The notes under the pieces were generated by a model. The model searched no databases. It worked only from the letters and a program-made list of their open reading frames with translations, and was not told where the DNA came from. 64,000 bases of DNA from Prochlorococcus marinus CUG1417 (GTDB lineage: Bacteria > Cyanobacteriota > Cyanobacteriia > PCC-6307 > Cyanobiaceae): the NCBI RefSeq assembly GCF_017695975.1, contig NZ_JAAORN010000001.1, forward strand, positions 806,001 to 870,000, in the 5' to 3' direction. Below, in pieces: positions 48,178-57,187 of this stretch. The translations under genes were made by a program, and so were the position numbers. Each line of letters starts with the position of its first letter. Position 1 is the stretch's first letter.

Positions 48178-48224
48178 GTATGGACTTTCAATTTTTTTTG
48201 AATAAAATTAAATAAATTCCATAC
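48178..48224. promoter_or_regulatory. Spaced inverted repeat upstream of the RHH/J-domain gene
   Basis: GTATGGA (48178-48184) and TCCATAC (48218-48224) form a perfect 7-base dyad separated by 33 A/T-rich bases, ending 17 bases before the TTG start at 48242. The placement fits an operator at which the encoded ribbon-helix-helix protein could regulate its own gene. Confidence 0.35.
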
Positions 48225-48241
48225 TATTTAAGAAAATATTA

Positions 48242-49252
48242 TTGAATACTCCTGAAAATTCAAATACAAAAAGAATTTCAATTGATTTACCTGAGGAACT
48301 AATTTCCAGGTTTGATCAATTACGAAAAGAGTGGGGATTTAGAGCAAGAGGACCTGTAATAGAAAAGATACTTAAAGAACTTCTTCAAGAAGATGATTTA
48401 CTACCTAAGAACCAACAGCAAGAAATAGACTTTAACGATAATAATAATAATGAAAATTTAAATATTGATGAAGATACTGCATTGGTATTAATTAAATCAG
48501 ACGTAAAAAAAGAAGTTAATGAGATATCTTTGAATAAAAGATTTACAAATAATAATCAATATAAAGAAAAAACCAACTCAAACATAAGTCTTCCCAATTT
48601 TGTTGAAAAAAAAGTAAAGAATCTAAGAAGAAGTATTAATAGTGAAAAATTAAAGGAGAATATTAATGATATTGAAATTAATACAATTAAAGAAACTGAA
48701 TTAATAAAATGTCGAATTGAGTTAATTAGTCATTGGAAAACTTTATATGGATCAGTTCCTAATGATAATGTAGTAGAAGCTTCGATGGATTGGTTTGAAA
48801 GGGATATATGGCCAAATATTGATGGAACTGAAAATCTACCCTTTACGTGGAATGCAGCCAATAAATTAATGTCAGAATTATGCCCATTTTGGATAAAGAA
48901 CAATCCATCCCTTGAAACTGTATTATTAATGATTGGCGTTTTAGAAGACCCTTTTGCTACATCAGATCTGATAAATAGAATTCCAACACTTATGAGAAGG
49001 TTTGTAAGTAGATTTAAGCGAAATAATAGATCAAATTCATTTGTAACTTTGGACTCAACAATGACAGTACATGGAGCACTTAAATTATTGAATTTATCAA
49101 CATCCGCAGGATCCGCACATACGTTCCCTAAAATTAGGGAGGCCTATAAATCAATAGCCTTAGAGACGCATCCTGATGCTGGAGGATCAACAGATCAAAT
49201 GAGAAAATTAAATGAAGCGTATCAATTGCTAAAAAATCTATATAGATATTAG
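48242..49252 (+). CDS. Ribbon-helix-helix / J-domain fusion protein
   Basis: 336 aa with a TTG start. Residues ~10-50 form a ribbon-helix-helix DNA-binding unit (KRISIDLPEELISRFDQL then RARGPVIEKILKELLQ). An Asn/Asp/Lys-rich linker (about 55-150) leads to a helical middle region of unknown family (about 155-270) with Trp-rich segments. The last ~65 residues are a J domain with the HPD motif in LETHPDAGGSTDQMRKLNEAY. The combination suggests a DNA-bound protein that recruits Hsp70. No neighbour clarifies the role. Confidence 0.78.
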   Translation: MNTPENSNTKRISIDLPEELISRFDQLRKEWGFRARGPVIEKILKELLQEDDLLPKNQQQEIDFNDNNNNENLNIDEDTALVLIKSDVKKEVNEISLNKRFTNNNQYKEKTNSNISLPNFVEKKVKNLRRSINSEKLKENINDIEINTIKETELIKCRIELISHWKTLYGSVPNDNVVEASMDWFERDIWPNIDGTENLPFTWNAANKLMSELCPFWIKNNPSLETVLLMIGVLEDPFATSDLINRIPTLMRRFVSRFKRNNRSNSFVTLDSTMTVHGALKLLNLSTSAGSAHTFPKIREAYKSIALETHPDAGGSTDQMRKLNEAYQLLKNLYRY

Positions 49253-49260
49253 TATTATAA

Positions 49261-49309
49261 TTCTCAAATAAGACTATTTATAAGTCCAATTAATAGTCTC
49301 ATATAAGAG
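49261..49309. repeat. Palindromic repeat copy R1
   Basis: A 49-base element aligning without gaps to R2 (49432-49480) at 37 of 49 positions by hand count. It contains AATAAGACT, TATAAGTC and ATAGTCTCAT blocks. It lies just after the RHH/J-domain stop. The surrounding stretch 49253-49668 (416 bases) has no convincing gene. Confidence 0.6.
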
Positions 49310-49431
49310 TAATGTTAATTTAAATTTCTTATTTTCATCAATTATTTTTTTTAAATTTTTAAAAAAAATTATGCTTAAATGAGATTAAAATAAATTCACT
49401 TTTAAAAAATAAAAATTTCTTTGTATAGCGA

Positions 49432-49480
49432 TTCTTATATAAGACTTATTATAAGTCTACTATATAGTCTCAAAATAGAT
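49432..49480. repeat. Palindromic repeat copy R2
   Basis: Second copy. It contains CTTATATAAG (49434-49443, a perfect palindrome shared with R3), the perfect dyad AGACTTAT-T-ATAAGTCT (49442-49458) and AGTCTCA (shared by all copies). Between R1 and R2, and from R2 to 49648, I see only A/T-rich DNA without a supported gene. Confidence 0.6.
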
Positions 49481-49648
49481 AAACAAGATACATTAATTTA
49501 TCAATTCGGATTAATCACGTCTAAAAAACATTTATTGCCTATGAAAAATTTAAAATTGAATAATAAATCAATAAACTGTGTCCTTTCAATGTCCAAGAAT
49601 TTAATAAGCCCTAGAAAGTCTTGCTATAAGGGAATTTAATATTTTACC

Positions 49649-49669
49649 GTACTGTCTTTAAGACAGTAC
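49649..49669. terminator. Perfect 10-base inverted repeat at the 3' end of the small exported protein gene
   Basis: GTACTGTCTT-T-AAGACAGTAC, 10-base perfect arms with one central base, overlapping the stop codon of the minus-strand gene. It could act as a transcription end or processing hairpin (with a rearranged loop) or as a protein-binding site. There is no T-run directly after it in either direction, so a classical intrinsic terminator is not shown. Confidence 0.4.
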
Positions 49670-49917
49670 TACTTGCTTTGGAGCTTCTGGATAGCAGTTT
49701 GTTTATCAATACTGGGGACATCGCTTAAACCGTTAACGTCAAACCAAGGGGCACTGGCCCAATCAAACCCATCACCAAAAGTGTTGTCTGGCGCAGCTAT
49801 GTACCAATGGCATGAAGCGTCAGGAACATCGACAGCACATTTTGACCAATCATCTGACCACTGAGGGACTTGCACCCAAAGCACTGAAGATAGCAATAGA
49901 GATAATAAATTTATCAT
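49669..49917 (-). CDS. Small exported protein, 82 aa, GC-rich gene, unknown function
   Basis: An N-terminal signal peptide (MINLLSLLLSSVLWV) is followed by a mature part rich in Trp, Asp and Pro, with two Cys (KCAV and SCHW, 13 residues apart) that could form a disulfide. The gene is clearly richer in G+C (about 45% by hand count) than its surroundings (about 30%). No family is recognised. It is bracketed by repeats R2 and R3 and ends in a perfect inverted repeat. The overlapping plus-strand frame looks like a shadow, as the minus reading has the signal peptide. Confidence 0.68.
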   Translation of the reverse strand: MINLLSLLLSSVLWVQVPQWSDDWSKCAVDVPDASCHWYIAAPDNTFGDGFDWASAPWFDVNGLSDVPSIDKQTAIQKLQSK

Positions 49918-49962
49918 GATACTTATGATACAACATTAATTAGTTTTATAGGATTATTACTT

Positions 49963-50012
49963 ATCTTATATAAGAATTATTATTAGACTTAGCTAAAGTC
50001 TCATATGAGACT
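49963..50012. repeat. Palindromic repeat copy R3
   Basis: Third, more divergent copy, between pheT and the small exported protein gene. It shares CTTATATAAG (49965-49974) with R2 and ends in the perfect 16-base palindrome AGTCTCATATGAGACT (49997-50012), an extended version of the AGTCTCAT block of R1. It ends 10 bases before the pheT stop codon. Confidence 0.55.
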
Positions 50013-50022
50013 AGCAATACAC

Positions 50023-52467
50023 TTAATTTCTTAACTTAGTATTAAAACATTTTTCAAGATTAGAAATGATATTTGAATGTATTGATGTGATGTCAGAGTC
50101 CAGCAATGTTTTATCTTTATCTCTATAAGATAATCTAAATGTATAACTTATATGATCATCTCCAAATTTATTATCTTCAAAAACATCTATTAAATTTACA
50201 TCCTCCAAGAGATTTTTTCCTGTTTTTCTTATCTGTGATGTTATTTCACTAATTAAATATTTCTTACTGAATACAAAATTTATATCCCTTTCAATTTTCG
50301 GAACAATTGGGTATTGCTTATATATTGGAATCCATTTATTTTTTCTTGTACTTGCTCCCAAAAGGTTAGATACATTTATTTTAAATAAATAAACTTTTTT
50401 TAATGACTTCTTTTCTAATATTAATTTGGGATGTATTTCACCAAAAAAACCTACATCTTTCCCTTCAATAAAAAGTTTCGCTGTTCTTCCTGGATGAAGA
50501 AAATCAATTGAATCAGAAGGTTTATCCTCAATTTTTATGTTCAATGATGATAAAGCCTCCTTTAACTTTCCTCTGGCCTGGTAATAATTAAGATCATTAT
50601 CCTTACCCGAATTTATCCATTTTCCAAATTTTCTATTTCCATAAATCGCGCCATTCAAAACTTCTTCTTGAATAAACTCAGTTTTCTTTTGAAAAACATT
50701 TCCAATTTCAAATATATAACAACTTGCTTGTCCAGCTTTTATATTACGGTTCACTATCTCCAAATGTTCTTTCCAGATATTATCTCTAAGACAGCTCGTT
50801 TCTAATAGCAAAGGATTAGAAATCTTTATAAGTTTTTCATTATCATCAGGAACAAGAGAGTAGCTTAGTACCTCATTAAAACCATTTTCTATAAAACCAT
50901 TTTTTACTTTTCTCAATGCCAACTGTTCTGATGACAATTTTCCAGGCTTAATTGGATTAGGAAGGTTTAAGTCGAATCTGTCATACCCTATTAATCTCGC
51001 TATTTCTTCAATTAAATCTATTTCTCTTATTAAATCATGTGATCTATTAGGAATTACTACAACATCCCAGCCATATTCTTTATTCTTTAAAGTACAACCT
51101 ATGAGTGTTAATTTATCCACTATTTCATTATCAGATAAATTTCTTTTTTCAAATTGATCGTTAATTATTAATGGACCAAGAATTTTATGTATTCGATTTC
51201 TCCGTAGTTTAATAAATACATCCTCATTATTTATTAAATTGGAAGTATTGATGATTGGTGAATCAATAGAAAAATATTCTTCTAAAAGATTAATTGCCCT
51301 TGTTACTGCACTTATTGTATTTTTTGATGAAATCCCTTTTTCATACCTGCTGCTGGATTCTGTTCTTATGCCAACAGCCTTTGAAGATTTTCTTATAGTA
51401 ACTGGATTAAAAACAGCGCCTTCAAGGTAAATAGATGAGGTAGTATTAGTCACAGAAGTCTCTAAACCGCCTATCACCCCTGCAATAGCTACTGGTTTAT
51501 CACAACAAGTAATAACTGTGATATTGTCATTTAAGTCATATTCTTTACCATCTAAGCAGATAAGGCTTTCGTTGTCCTTACCTTTTCTTACAGAGAAATC
51601 TTCTGGGGAAACTTCCTTACCAATTAAGTTTGATAGTTTATCTTTATCAAACGCATGCAAAGGTTGACCTTGTTCTAAAAGAATATAATTTGTCAAATCA
51701 ACTAAAAGATTAATAGATTTTATACCTGATTTTTCTATACGGTCTTTAAGCCAATTTGGCGATAATTTCTCTCCATTTACTCCATCAACGCAGCTTATTG
51801 TATAAATGCAATTAGATTCAATTGCCTCTGGACAAAGTTTAATTCCCTTAAGTAAATGAATATTGTATTTATGGTTTAATTCTGGAAAATTTAAAGTGGT
51901 TTCTAAAAGGGCAGAAATTTCACGGGCTATACCCATAACGGACATTCCGTCAGGTCTATTAGCTGTAATAGCTAAATCATATATAAAATCATTTAATTGA
52001 AGCAAATCAGCTCCCGGAGTGCCCAATTTATGTTTTAAGGCTAAATCTTGATTAATGATCTCAATCCCTTCGCTAGAGTCCTCTAAACCCATTTCCTGCA
52101 ATGAACATATCATTCCTTCACTCATGACACCTCTAATTTCACTTCTTTTTATAGTTAAATCAACTGCATTTAATTTCGCGCCTACAGTAGCAACATAAAC
52201 ATAAATATTTGGTTTAATATTGCGCGCACCACAGATAATTTGTAAATTCTTTGAATTACCAATATCGACTTGGCAAATTGAAAGTTTATCAGATCCTTCG
52301 TGTTTTAAAACAGATAATACCTTACCTAAAACAACACCATTTACATTTTCTGAACAATCTTCTAATGATTCAACCTCAAACCCACCAATAGACAATTTCT
52401 CAGAGAGATCTTCAGGAGTAGAGGTAATTTCTACTAAATTTTTCAACCAATTTTGAGAAACTTTCAT
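50023..52467 (-). CDS. pheT: Phenylalanyl-tRNA synthetase beta subunit
   Basis: 814 aa. Domains in order: EMAP-II/tRNA-binding OB fold (about 40-150; ICQVDIGNSKNLQIICGARN), B3/B4 editing domain (ANRPDGMSVMGIAREISALL), B5 (VVIPNRSHDLIREIDLIEEI), the catalytic-like core and the C-terminal ferredoxin-fold anticodon-binding domain (SYTFRLSYRDKDKTL). The length is standard. The alpha subunit gene is not in the window. Upstream it is divergent from rpmG. Confidence 0.96.
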   Translation of the reverse strand: MKVSQNWLKNLVEITSTPEDLSEKLSIGGFEVESLEDCSENVNGVVLGKVLSVLKHEGSDKLSICQVDIGNSKNLQIICGARNIKPNIYVYVATVGAKLNAVDLTIKRSEIRGVMSEGMICSLQEMGLEDSSEGIEIINQDLALKHKLGTPGADLLQLNDFIYDLAITANRPDGMSVMGIAREISALLETTLNFPELNHKYNIHLLKGIKLCPEAIESNCIYTISCVDGVNGEKLSPNWLKDRIEKSGIKSINLLVDLTNYILLEQGQPLHAFDKDKLSNLIGKEVSPEDFSVRKGKDNESLICLDGKEYDLNDNITVITCCDKPVAIAGVIGGLETSVTNTTSSIYLEGAVFNPVTIRKSSKAVGIRTESSSRYEKGISSKNTISAVTRAINLLEEYFSIDSPIINTSNLINNEDVFIKLRRNRIHKILGPLIINDQFEKRNLSDNEIVDKLTLIGCTLKNKEYGWDVVVIPNRSHDLIREIDLIEEIARLIGYDRFDLNLPNPIKPGKLSSEQLALRKVKNGFIENGFNEVLSYSLVPDDNEKLIKISNPLLLETSCLRDNIWKEHLEIVNRNIKAGQASCYIFEIGNVFQKKTEFIQEEVLNGAIYGNRKFGKWINSGKDNDLNYYQARGKLKEALSSLNIKIEDKPSDSIDFLHPGRTAKLFIEGKDVGFFGEIHPKLILEKKSLKKVYLFKINVSNLLGASTRKNKWIPIYKQYPIVPKIERDINFVFSKKYLISEITSQIRKTGKNLLEDVNLIDVFEDNKFGDDHISYTFRLSYRDKDKTLLDSDITSIHSNIISNLEKCFNTKLRN

Positions 52468-52568
52468 ATATATTATTTAATCAATGATGATAAAAGAAAT
52501 AAGTATATCTTCAAAAAAGTTTGTTGAAGATGTACAATAGAAAATTATACAATAAAGTATTAATTAAA

Positions 52569-52763
52569 ATGGCAAAAAAAGGGACAAGAGTTGTAGTGAC
52601 CCTGGAATGTACTGAAGCTAGGACAAGCACAGATCCTAAAAGATCAAATGGTGTCTCAAGATATACTACTGAAAAGAATCGAAGAAATACAACTGAAAGA
52701 TTAGAACTAAAAAAGTTTAATCCTCATTTAAACAGAATGACGATTCACAAAGAAATTAAGTAA
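52569..52763 (+). CDS. rpmG: 50S ribosomal protein L33
   Basis: 64 aa from the ATG at 52569 ([19 protein letters not shown]). An upstream ATG at 52521 would add 16 non-family residues and is rejected. The bL33 signature [19 protein letters not shown] is clear. It has a single Cys and so belongs to the zinc-free form. rpsR follows after 17 bases. Confidence 0.96.
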   Translation: MAKKGTRVVVTLECTEARTSTDPKRSNGVSRYTTEKNRRNTTERLELKKFNPHLNRMTIHKEIK

Positions 52764-52780
52764 CCAAATCAAATTAAATC

Positions 52781-53002
52781 ATGCCTAATTCAATTTTCAA
52801 AAAGCAATTATCACCTATCAAACCTGGAGATCCTATTGACTATAAGGATGTAGAATTACTAAAAAAATTCATAACTGAGAGAGGAAAGATCCTACCAAGA
52901 AGGATGACAGGTTTAACCTCTAAGCAACAAAGAGATCTTACATTAGCTGTAAAGAGAGCCAGAATTGTAGCTCTTTTACCCTTCGTAAATCCCGAAGGAT
53001 AG
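52781..53002 (+). CDS. rpsR: 30S ribosomal protein S18
   Basis: 73 aa. The bS18 core [19 protein letters not shown] followed by [18 protein letters not shown] and the basic [10 protein letters not shown] end is complete. It is co-directional with rpmG (17-base gap) and the RNB nuclease (45-base gap), the rpmG-rpsR-rnb order seen in marine picocyanobacteria. Confidence 0.97.
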   Translation: MPNSIFKKQLSPIKPGDPIDYKDVELLKKFITERGKILPRRMTGLTSKQQRDLTLAVKRARIVALLPFVNPEG

Positions 53003-53047
53003 TTTCATATTGAATATAGTTGGCACTATAATTAATATCACAAATAT

Positions 53048-54232
53048 TTGAAAGATTTAACTAATTTAAAAACATATATTATTGACTCTGATGATCCACA
53101 TGAGGTTGATGACGCTTTTTCATTAGAAATTAAAGAAGGAAATAAAAAAAATTTATGGATACATATTAGTAATCCATGCAAACTCTTTTTTCATGACTCT
53201 AATGTTGATTTAAATGCAAGAAAGAAAAATAGCAGTTTATATTTAATTGATCAATATGTCCCAATGCTACCTAAAGATATTCTTGAAAAGGCAAATCTAG
53301 CTCAAAATAAAGTTTCAGAAACAATTAGTGCAGCAATAGAATTCAATGACGATGGATCAATAAATAAATATGAAATAACTGAAGCTATAATAAAACCAAA
53401 ATATCAATTAACATATGAAGATGCAAATGAAATATTAGAAATAGAACCTAAAGAAGAAATAGAATTAATTGAGATTAAAAATTTATTAGAAAAAAGTATT
53501 ACATTCAGAAAGAAACAAGGAGCAATTATTTTTGAAAGTCCTAATAATAAAATTAAATTATATGAGGATAAGATTATAATAACTAAATTAGAGAAAACAA
53601 TCTCACAAATTATAGTTGCAGAATCAATGATATTAATGGGTTATGTAACAAGTTTATTTTTAGATAAATATAATTTAGCAGCTGCATTTAGGATTCAAAA
53701 ATTAAACTGCAATCCATCTGAAATACTTAATAGATACAATGATAGTGATATTAAATATATAATATTAAAACAATATATGGGAAGAAGTTACATAACTACT
53801 AAACCAGGAATTCATGAATCATTAGGTCTTAAAATGTATGTACAATGTACTTCCCCATTGAGAAGATATCTTGATTTAATTATACAAAGGCAAGTCTATA
53901 ATAAAATTAATAATTACGAAGTTCTAAGTAAAGATTCAGTCACTAGGATAATTGATTATTCAAAGAATAGACAATCAGAGAATAATAATATATTTAAAAA
54001 TGATAAATTTAAGTATTTAAAATTATTTTTTAAGAATGAAAAAAAACCTTTTTATAAAATAATATTCGTTAAGTGGATTAATCATAAAAAAAATATAGCT
54101 CTGGTTTTTTTTCCAGATTATTCTCTAGAAATACTTATTACTCTTTTTGTATCAATAGAAATTTATAGTAATAAAATATATAAAGTTAAATATATTATAA
54201 ATGATAGTAATCTTTTAGAGTTTATTTATTAA
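53048..54232 (+). CDS. RNB-domain 3'-5' exoribonuclease (RNase II/R family)
   Basis: 394 aa with a TTG start just ahead of the catalytic block. Metal-binding aspartates lie in IIDSDDPHEVDDAFSLE (about 12-28), and the conserved YVQCTSPLRRYLDLIIQRQ motif is near 270. The cold-shock and S1 domains of full-length RNase R are missing or reduced, a compact form. It degrades RNA processively from the 3' end. A companion L33/S18 pair upstream suggests growth-linked expression. Confidence 0.85.
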   Translation: MKDLTNLKTYIIDSDDPHEVDDAFSLEIKEGNKKNLWIHISNPCKLFFHDSNVDLNARKKNSSLYLIDQYVPMLPKDILEKANLAQNKVSETISAAIEFNDDGSINKYEITEAIIKPKYQLTYEDANEILEIEPKEEIELIEIKNLLEKSITFRKKQGAIIFESPNNKIKLYEDKIIITKLEKTISQIIVAESMILMGYVTSLFLDKYNLAAAFRIQKLNCNPSEILNRYNDSDIKYIILKQYMGRSYITTKPGIHESLGLKMYVQCTSPLRRYLDLIIQRQVYNKINNYEVLSKDSVTRIIDYSKNRQSENNNIFKNDKFKYLKLFFKNEKKPFYKIIFVKWINHKKNIALVFFPDYSLEILITLFVSIEIYSNKIYKVKYIINDSNLLEFIY

Positions 54233-54301
54233 TAAGATAATAAATATAATAGGTTGATAATAGTTTAAAAAAATATCTGTTAGTATTAATAAAAAAGCTT
54301 T

Positions 54302-55846
54302 ATGACTTTTGTCATTACTACACCTTTATACTATGTTAATGATAAACCTCATTTAGGAAGTGTATATACAACAATAATTTGTGACTCAATAGCTAGGTAT
54401 AAAAGGCTTGCAGGTGAAGATGTTATTTTCATCACTGGTGTTGATGAACATGGTTTAAAAATACAAAGAACAGCTAATGAAAAGGGTATTGAACCAAAAT
54501 CACATTGTGATGAAATCTCAGAAGTCTTTAATAATAATTGGAAAAATTGGAATATATCATTTGATAAATTTATAAGAACAAGCTCAAAAAATCATGAATT
54601 TGTTGTTAATGAATTTTATGAAAGAGTAAAAGCATCAGATGATATCTATATGGGAGTTCAAAAAGGTTGGTATTGTGTCGGTTGTGAAGAATTTAAAGAT
54701 AATCCAGAAAACTCATCAACATACAAGTGTCCAATACATCAAAAAAATCTAGAATGGAAAAATGAAGAGAATCTCTTTTTTAGGCTTTCAAAATATCAAA
54801 AAGAAATTGAGAAAATAATCAACGAACCTTCTTTTATAGAGCCAATAGAAAGAAAGAATGAAATTATAAATTTTGTATCTAGAGGTCTAAAGGATTTTTC
54901 AATTTCAAGAACAAATGTCTCATGGGGTATTCCTGTCCCAGGTCACGATAAACATACCTTTTATGTATGGTTTGATGCATTGCTTGGATATGTAAGTGCC
55001 ATTAATTCTGATGCAGCAGAATATTCTTTGGAAAAATCAATTAATGAAGGATGGCCAGCTGATGTTCATTTAATTGGTAAAGATATACTGAGATTCCATG
55101 CTGTATATTGGCCAGCAATGCTTATTTCTGCAAATATGAAAGTTCCTAAAAAAGTTTTTGGGCATGGGTTTCTGACAAGAGAAGGGCAAAAAATGGGTAA
55201 AAGCTTGGGAAATGTCCTCGACCCTGATTTATTACTTTCAAAATATGGAAATGATCCTGTAAGGTGGTACCTCATCAAAGACATATCTCTAGGAAATGAT
55301 GGAGATTTTCAAGATAAAAGATTTGTTGATATCATCAATAATGACTTAGCTAATACAATTGGAAATTTATTAAATAGAACATCGTCTATGTCTAGAAAGT
55401 GGTTTGATAATAAAGTGCCTAATATTGAAAAAATTTTAAGTGAAAATAAATTAGAGAATTATGCCAAAATTGCTGTTGAAAATTATATTTATAACTTTGA
55501 TATTTACAAATTAGATTTAGCAGCTAATGAAGTGCTTGGCCTAGCAATTAATACAAATTTGTATTTAAACGATAATCAGCCATGGCTACTAATAAAAGAG
55601 AAAGACAATTTACCTCTAGTTAAAGAAATTATTTATAACGTTTTAGAAAGTACTCGAATAATAGGTTTATTATTACTACCTTTATTGCCAGAATTATCTA
55701 CAAAAATTAATGAACAACTTGGTTCTATATACAGAGAAGAAATTCCTTGGAAACAACAATTAAGTTGGGGATTATTAGTTAGTAACTCAAGTCTTCCTAA
55801 ACCCACTCCTATTATAAATAAACTGGAGTATGAGCAACATTTATAG
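54302..55846 (+). CDS. metG: Methionyl-tRNA synthetase
   Basis: 514 aa. The class I motif is PLYYVNDKPHLGSVYTTI (HLGS variant), and the KMSKS loop reads GQKMGKSLGNVLDP. A zinc knuckle appears as WYCVGCEEF and YKCPIHQKNLEW (about 125-150). The C-terminal tRNA-binding domain of the longer enzymes is absent, giving the MetG2-like short form. The stop overlaps the lptC start by 17 bases. Confidence 0.95.
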   Translation: MTFVITTPLYYVNDKPHLGSVYTTIICDSIARYKRLAGEDVIFITGVDEHGLKIQRTANEKGIEPKSHCDEISEVFNNNWKNWNISFDKFIRTSSKNHEFVVNEFYERVKASDDIYMGVQKGWYCVGCEEFKDNPENSSTYKCPIHQKNLEWKNEENLFFRLSKYQKEIEKIINEPSFIEPIERKNEIINFVSRGLKDFSISRTNVSWGIPVPGHDKHTFYVWFDALLGYVSAINSDAAEYSLEKSINEGWPADVHLIGKDILRFHAVYWPAMLISANMKVPKKVFGHGFLTREGQKMGKSLGNVLDPDLLLSKYGNDPVRWYLIKDISLGNDGDFQDKRFVDIINNDLANTIGNLLNRTSSMSRKWFDNKVPNIEKILSENKLENYAKIAVENYIYNFDIYKLDLAANEVLGLAINTNLYLNDNQPWLLIKEKDNLPLVKEIIYNVLESTRIIGLLLLPLLPELSTKINEQLGSIYREEIPWKQQLSWGLLVSNSSLPKPTPIINKLEYEQHL

Positions 55847-56453
55847 ATTAATAATTTTCGTTCAATTATTTATGTTTGGTTGCGCCCCAAATGTAATTGA
55901 TGAAAATAAAGTAATACAAAAAATAAACAGTTTAGATATGAATATTTTCTCTAAAAAAGGAGTTAAATTATATTCTATTGCCAGCCCAAATTCTAGTTAT
56001 GACAAAATTGAATTAAAGTTAAAATTAAAAAAACCTACCATAAATATTTTTAATGGAGAAGTAACGAAATACATTATTAGTTCAGAAGAATCTATATTAT
56101 CAGACAATAATAAAATCCTTAAATTGATTGGGAATGTTAAATTAAAGACTCTTAGAAAAGATGAAGATACCTTATATGCTGATAATTTTGTTTGGAATAT
56201 AGATGAGACTAACTATCTATTAGAAGGTAATATAAAATTTGAAAATCAAAATATAATCTTAAATTCAGGAAAAGCGATATTGGGTTCAGACAACATAATT
56301 GAATTTTTTAATCCAGTAAAATATATAATTAAAGATGCAAATAACAATAATAAATATGAAATAAATTCAGAAAATGCTTTTTATAATCTTAATACTGATT
56401 CAGTAAGTTTTGAAGCAAAAGATAAAAGAGTTAAATCGATAATTTATTTTTAA
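55830..56453 (+). CDS. lptC: LptC-like lipopolysaccharide export lipoprotein
   Basis: 207 aa. A signal peptide with lipobox LFMFGC (Cys18) is followed by a beta-jellyroll-like region typical of LptC/DUF1239: ISSEESILSDNNKILKLIG, LKTLRKDEDTLYADN and LEGNIKFENQNIIL. LptC links the LptBFG transporter to LptA for LPS transport across the periplasm. The lipobox is an addition relative to E. coli LptC, which keeps its helix anchor. Processing would need LspA (2.6 kb). Confidence 0.78.
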   Translation: MSNIYRLIIFVQLFMFGCAPNVIDENKVIQKINSLDMNIFSKKGVKLYSIASPNSSYDKIELKLKLKKPTINIFNGEVTKYIISSEESILSDNNKILKLIGNVKLKTLRKDEDTLYADNFVWNIDETNYLLEGNIKFENQNIILNSGKAILGSDNIIEFFNPVKYIIKDANNNNKYEINSENAFYNLNTDSVSFEAKDKRVKSIIYF

Positions 56454-57076
56454 ATTTTATTTTTTGAAAAAATATTATTAATTTTTTTCGACCAGTTATT
56501 TATCCATTTTTCATCCGACTTAGTAAAACATTTAGCACTCCAGCCTCCAATTAATATAAAAGCCTTATTATTTATTGGTACAACTAAGATAGACGGAATT
56601 TCGGCACAAAAATTAAAAAATTCATCTCTTCCAGGATAAAATTTAGTGTTTGCTAATGATATTAATTTCATATCTTTTATAGATCTCAGACAAGTTTCTC
56701 CTGGTTTAAAATCATTACTTGAAGTGATCCCCCTTCTCAATATATTTACGCCATCATTATGGATTAATATTGCTGCTGCTGCTGTAGAAGTTAATATCGC
56801 TTCAGAACCCCATGCAAGTTCATCAATAACTTCATCCGGCATGTTTCTATCGAAGAGAAACTTATTTTCTCCTTTTAAAACAGCCTTCTCACCAGCTATG
56901 GGTTGAAATTGTTTAAATAAAAAACCTATCAAAATAATAATTAACGAAGCTATTGCGGCTAACACTTGTGCTCGTTCAAGCTCAGGAGTGATTGTTTCTA
57001 TTGAAATGAAATTTGCTATCTGAAAAATAAAGAGTATTACACCGACTGATATTAATGATTTCCCATTGAATCCCAT
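56450..57076 (-). CDS. Cofactor assembly of complex C subunit B (CCB2/CCB4-like)
   Basis: 208 aa. Two N-terminal membrane helices (about 8-26 and 36-56) and a soluble part with ELAWGSEAILTSTAAAAILI (about 93-112) and a conserved C-terminal block IPSILVVPINNKAFILIGGW. The family (DUF2930) attaches heme c_i to cytochrome b6 in cyanobacteria and chloroplasts. Convergent with lptC by a 4-base overlap. Confidence 0.83.
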   Translation of the reverse strand: MGFNGKSLISVGVILFIFQIANFISIETITPELERAQVLAAIASLIIILIGFLFKQFQPIAGEKAVLKGENKFLFDRNMPDEVIDELAWGSEAILTSTAAAAILIHNDGVNILRRGITSSNDFKPGETCLRSIKDMKLISLANTKFYPGRDEFFNFCAEIPSILVVPINNKAFILIGGWSAKCFTKSDEKWINNWSKKINNIFSKNKI

Positions 57077-57187
57077 ATTTTAAATATGTTATTTCTAATT
57101 AAATTATGCAAATATTATATTGTTTAGTACATTTAAAATAACTCAAACATATGGTTTTTAATATATAATTAACCAAAACCTTAGAAA

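Noticed and set aside
49421-49639. 72-aa plus-strand frame
   Set aside because: It starts at TTG, runs through repeat R2, and shows no domain, biased composition or supporting context.
49673-49864. 63-aa plus-strand frame opposite the small exported protein gene
   Set aside because: The minus strand carries a signal peptide and a balanced mature protein; the plus frame looks like its shadow in GC-richer DNA.
52521-52568. Longer start for ribosomal protein L33
   Set aside because: The added 16 residues are not part of the L33 family; MAKKGTRV at 52569 is the expected start.
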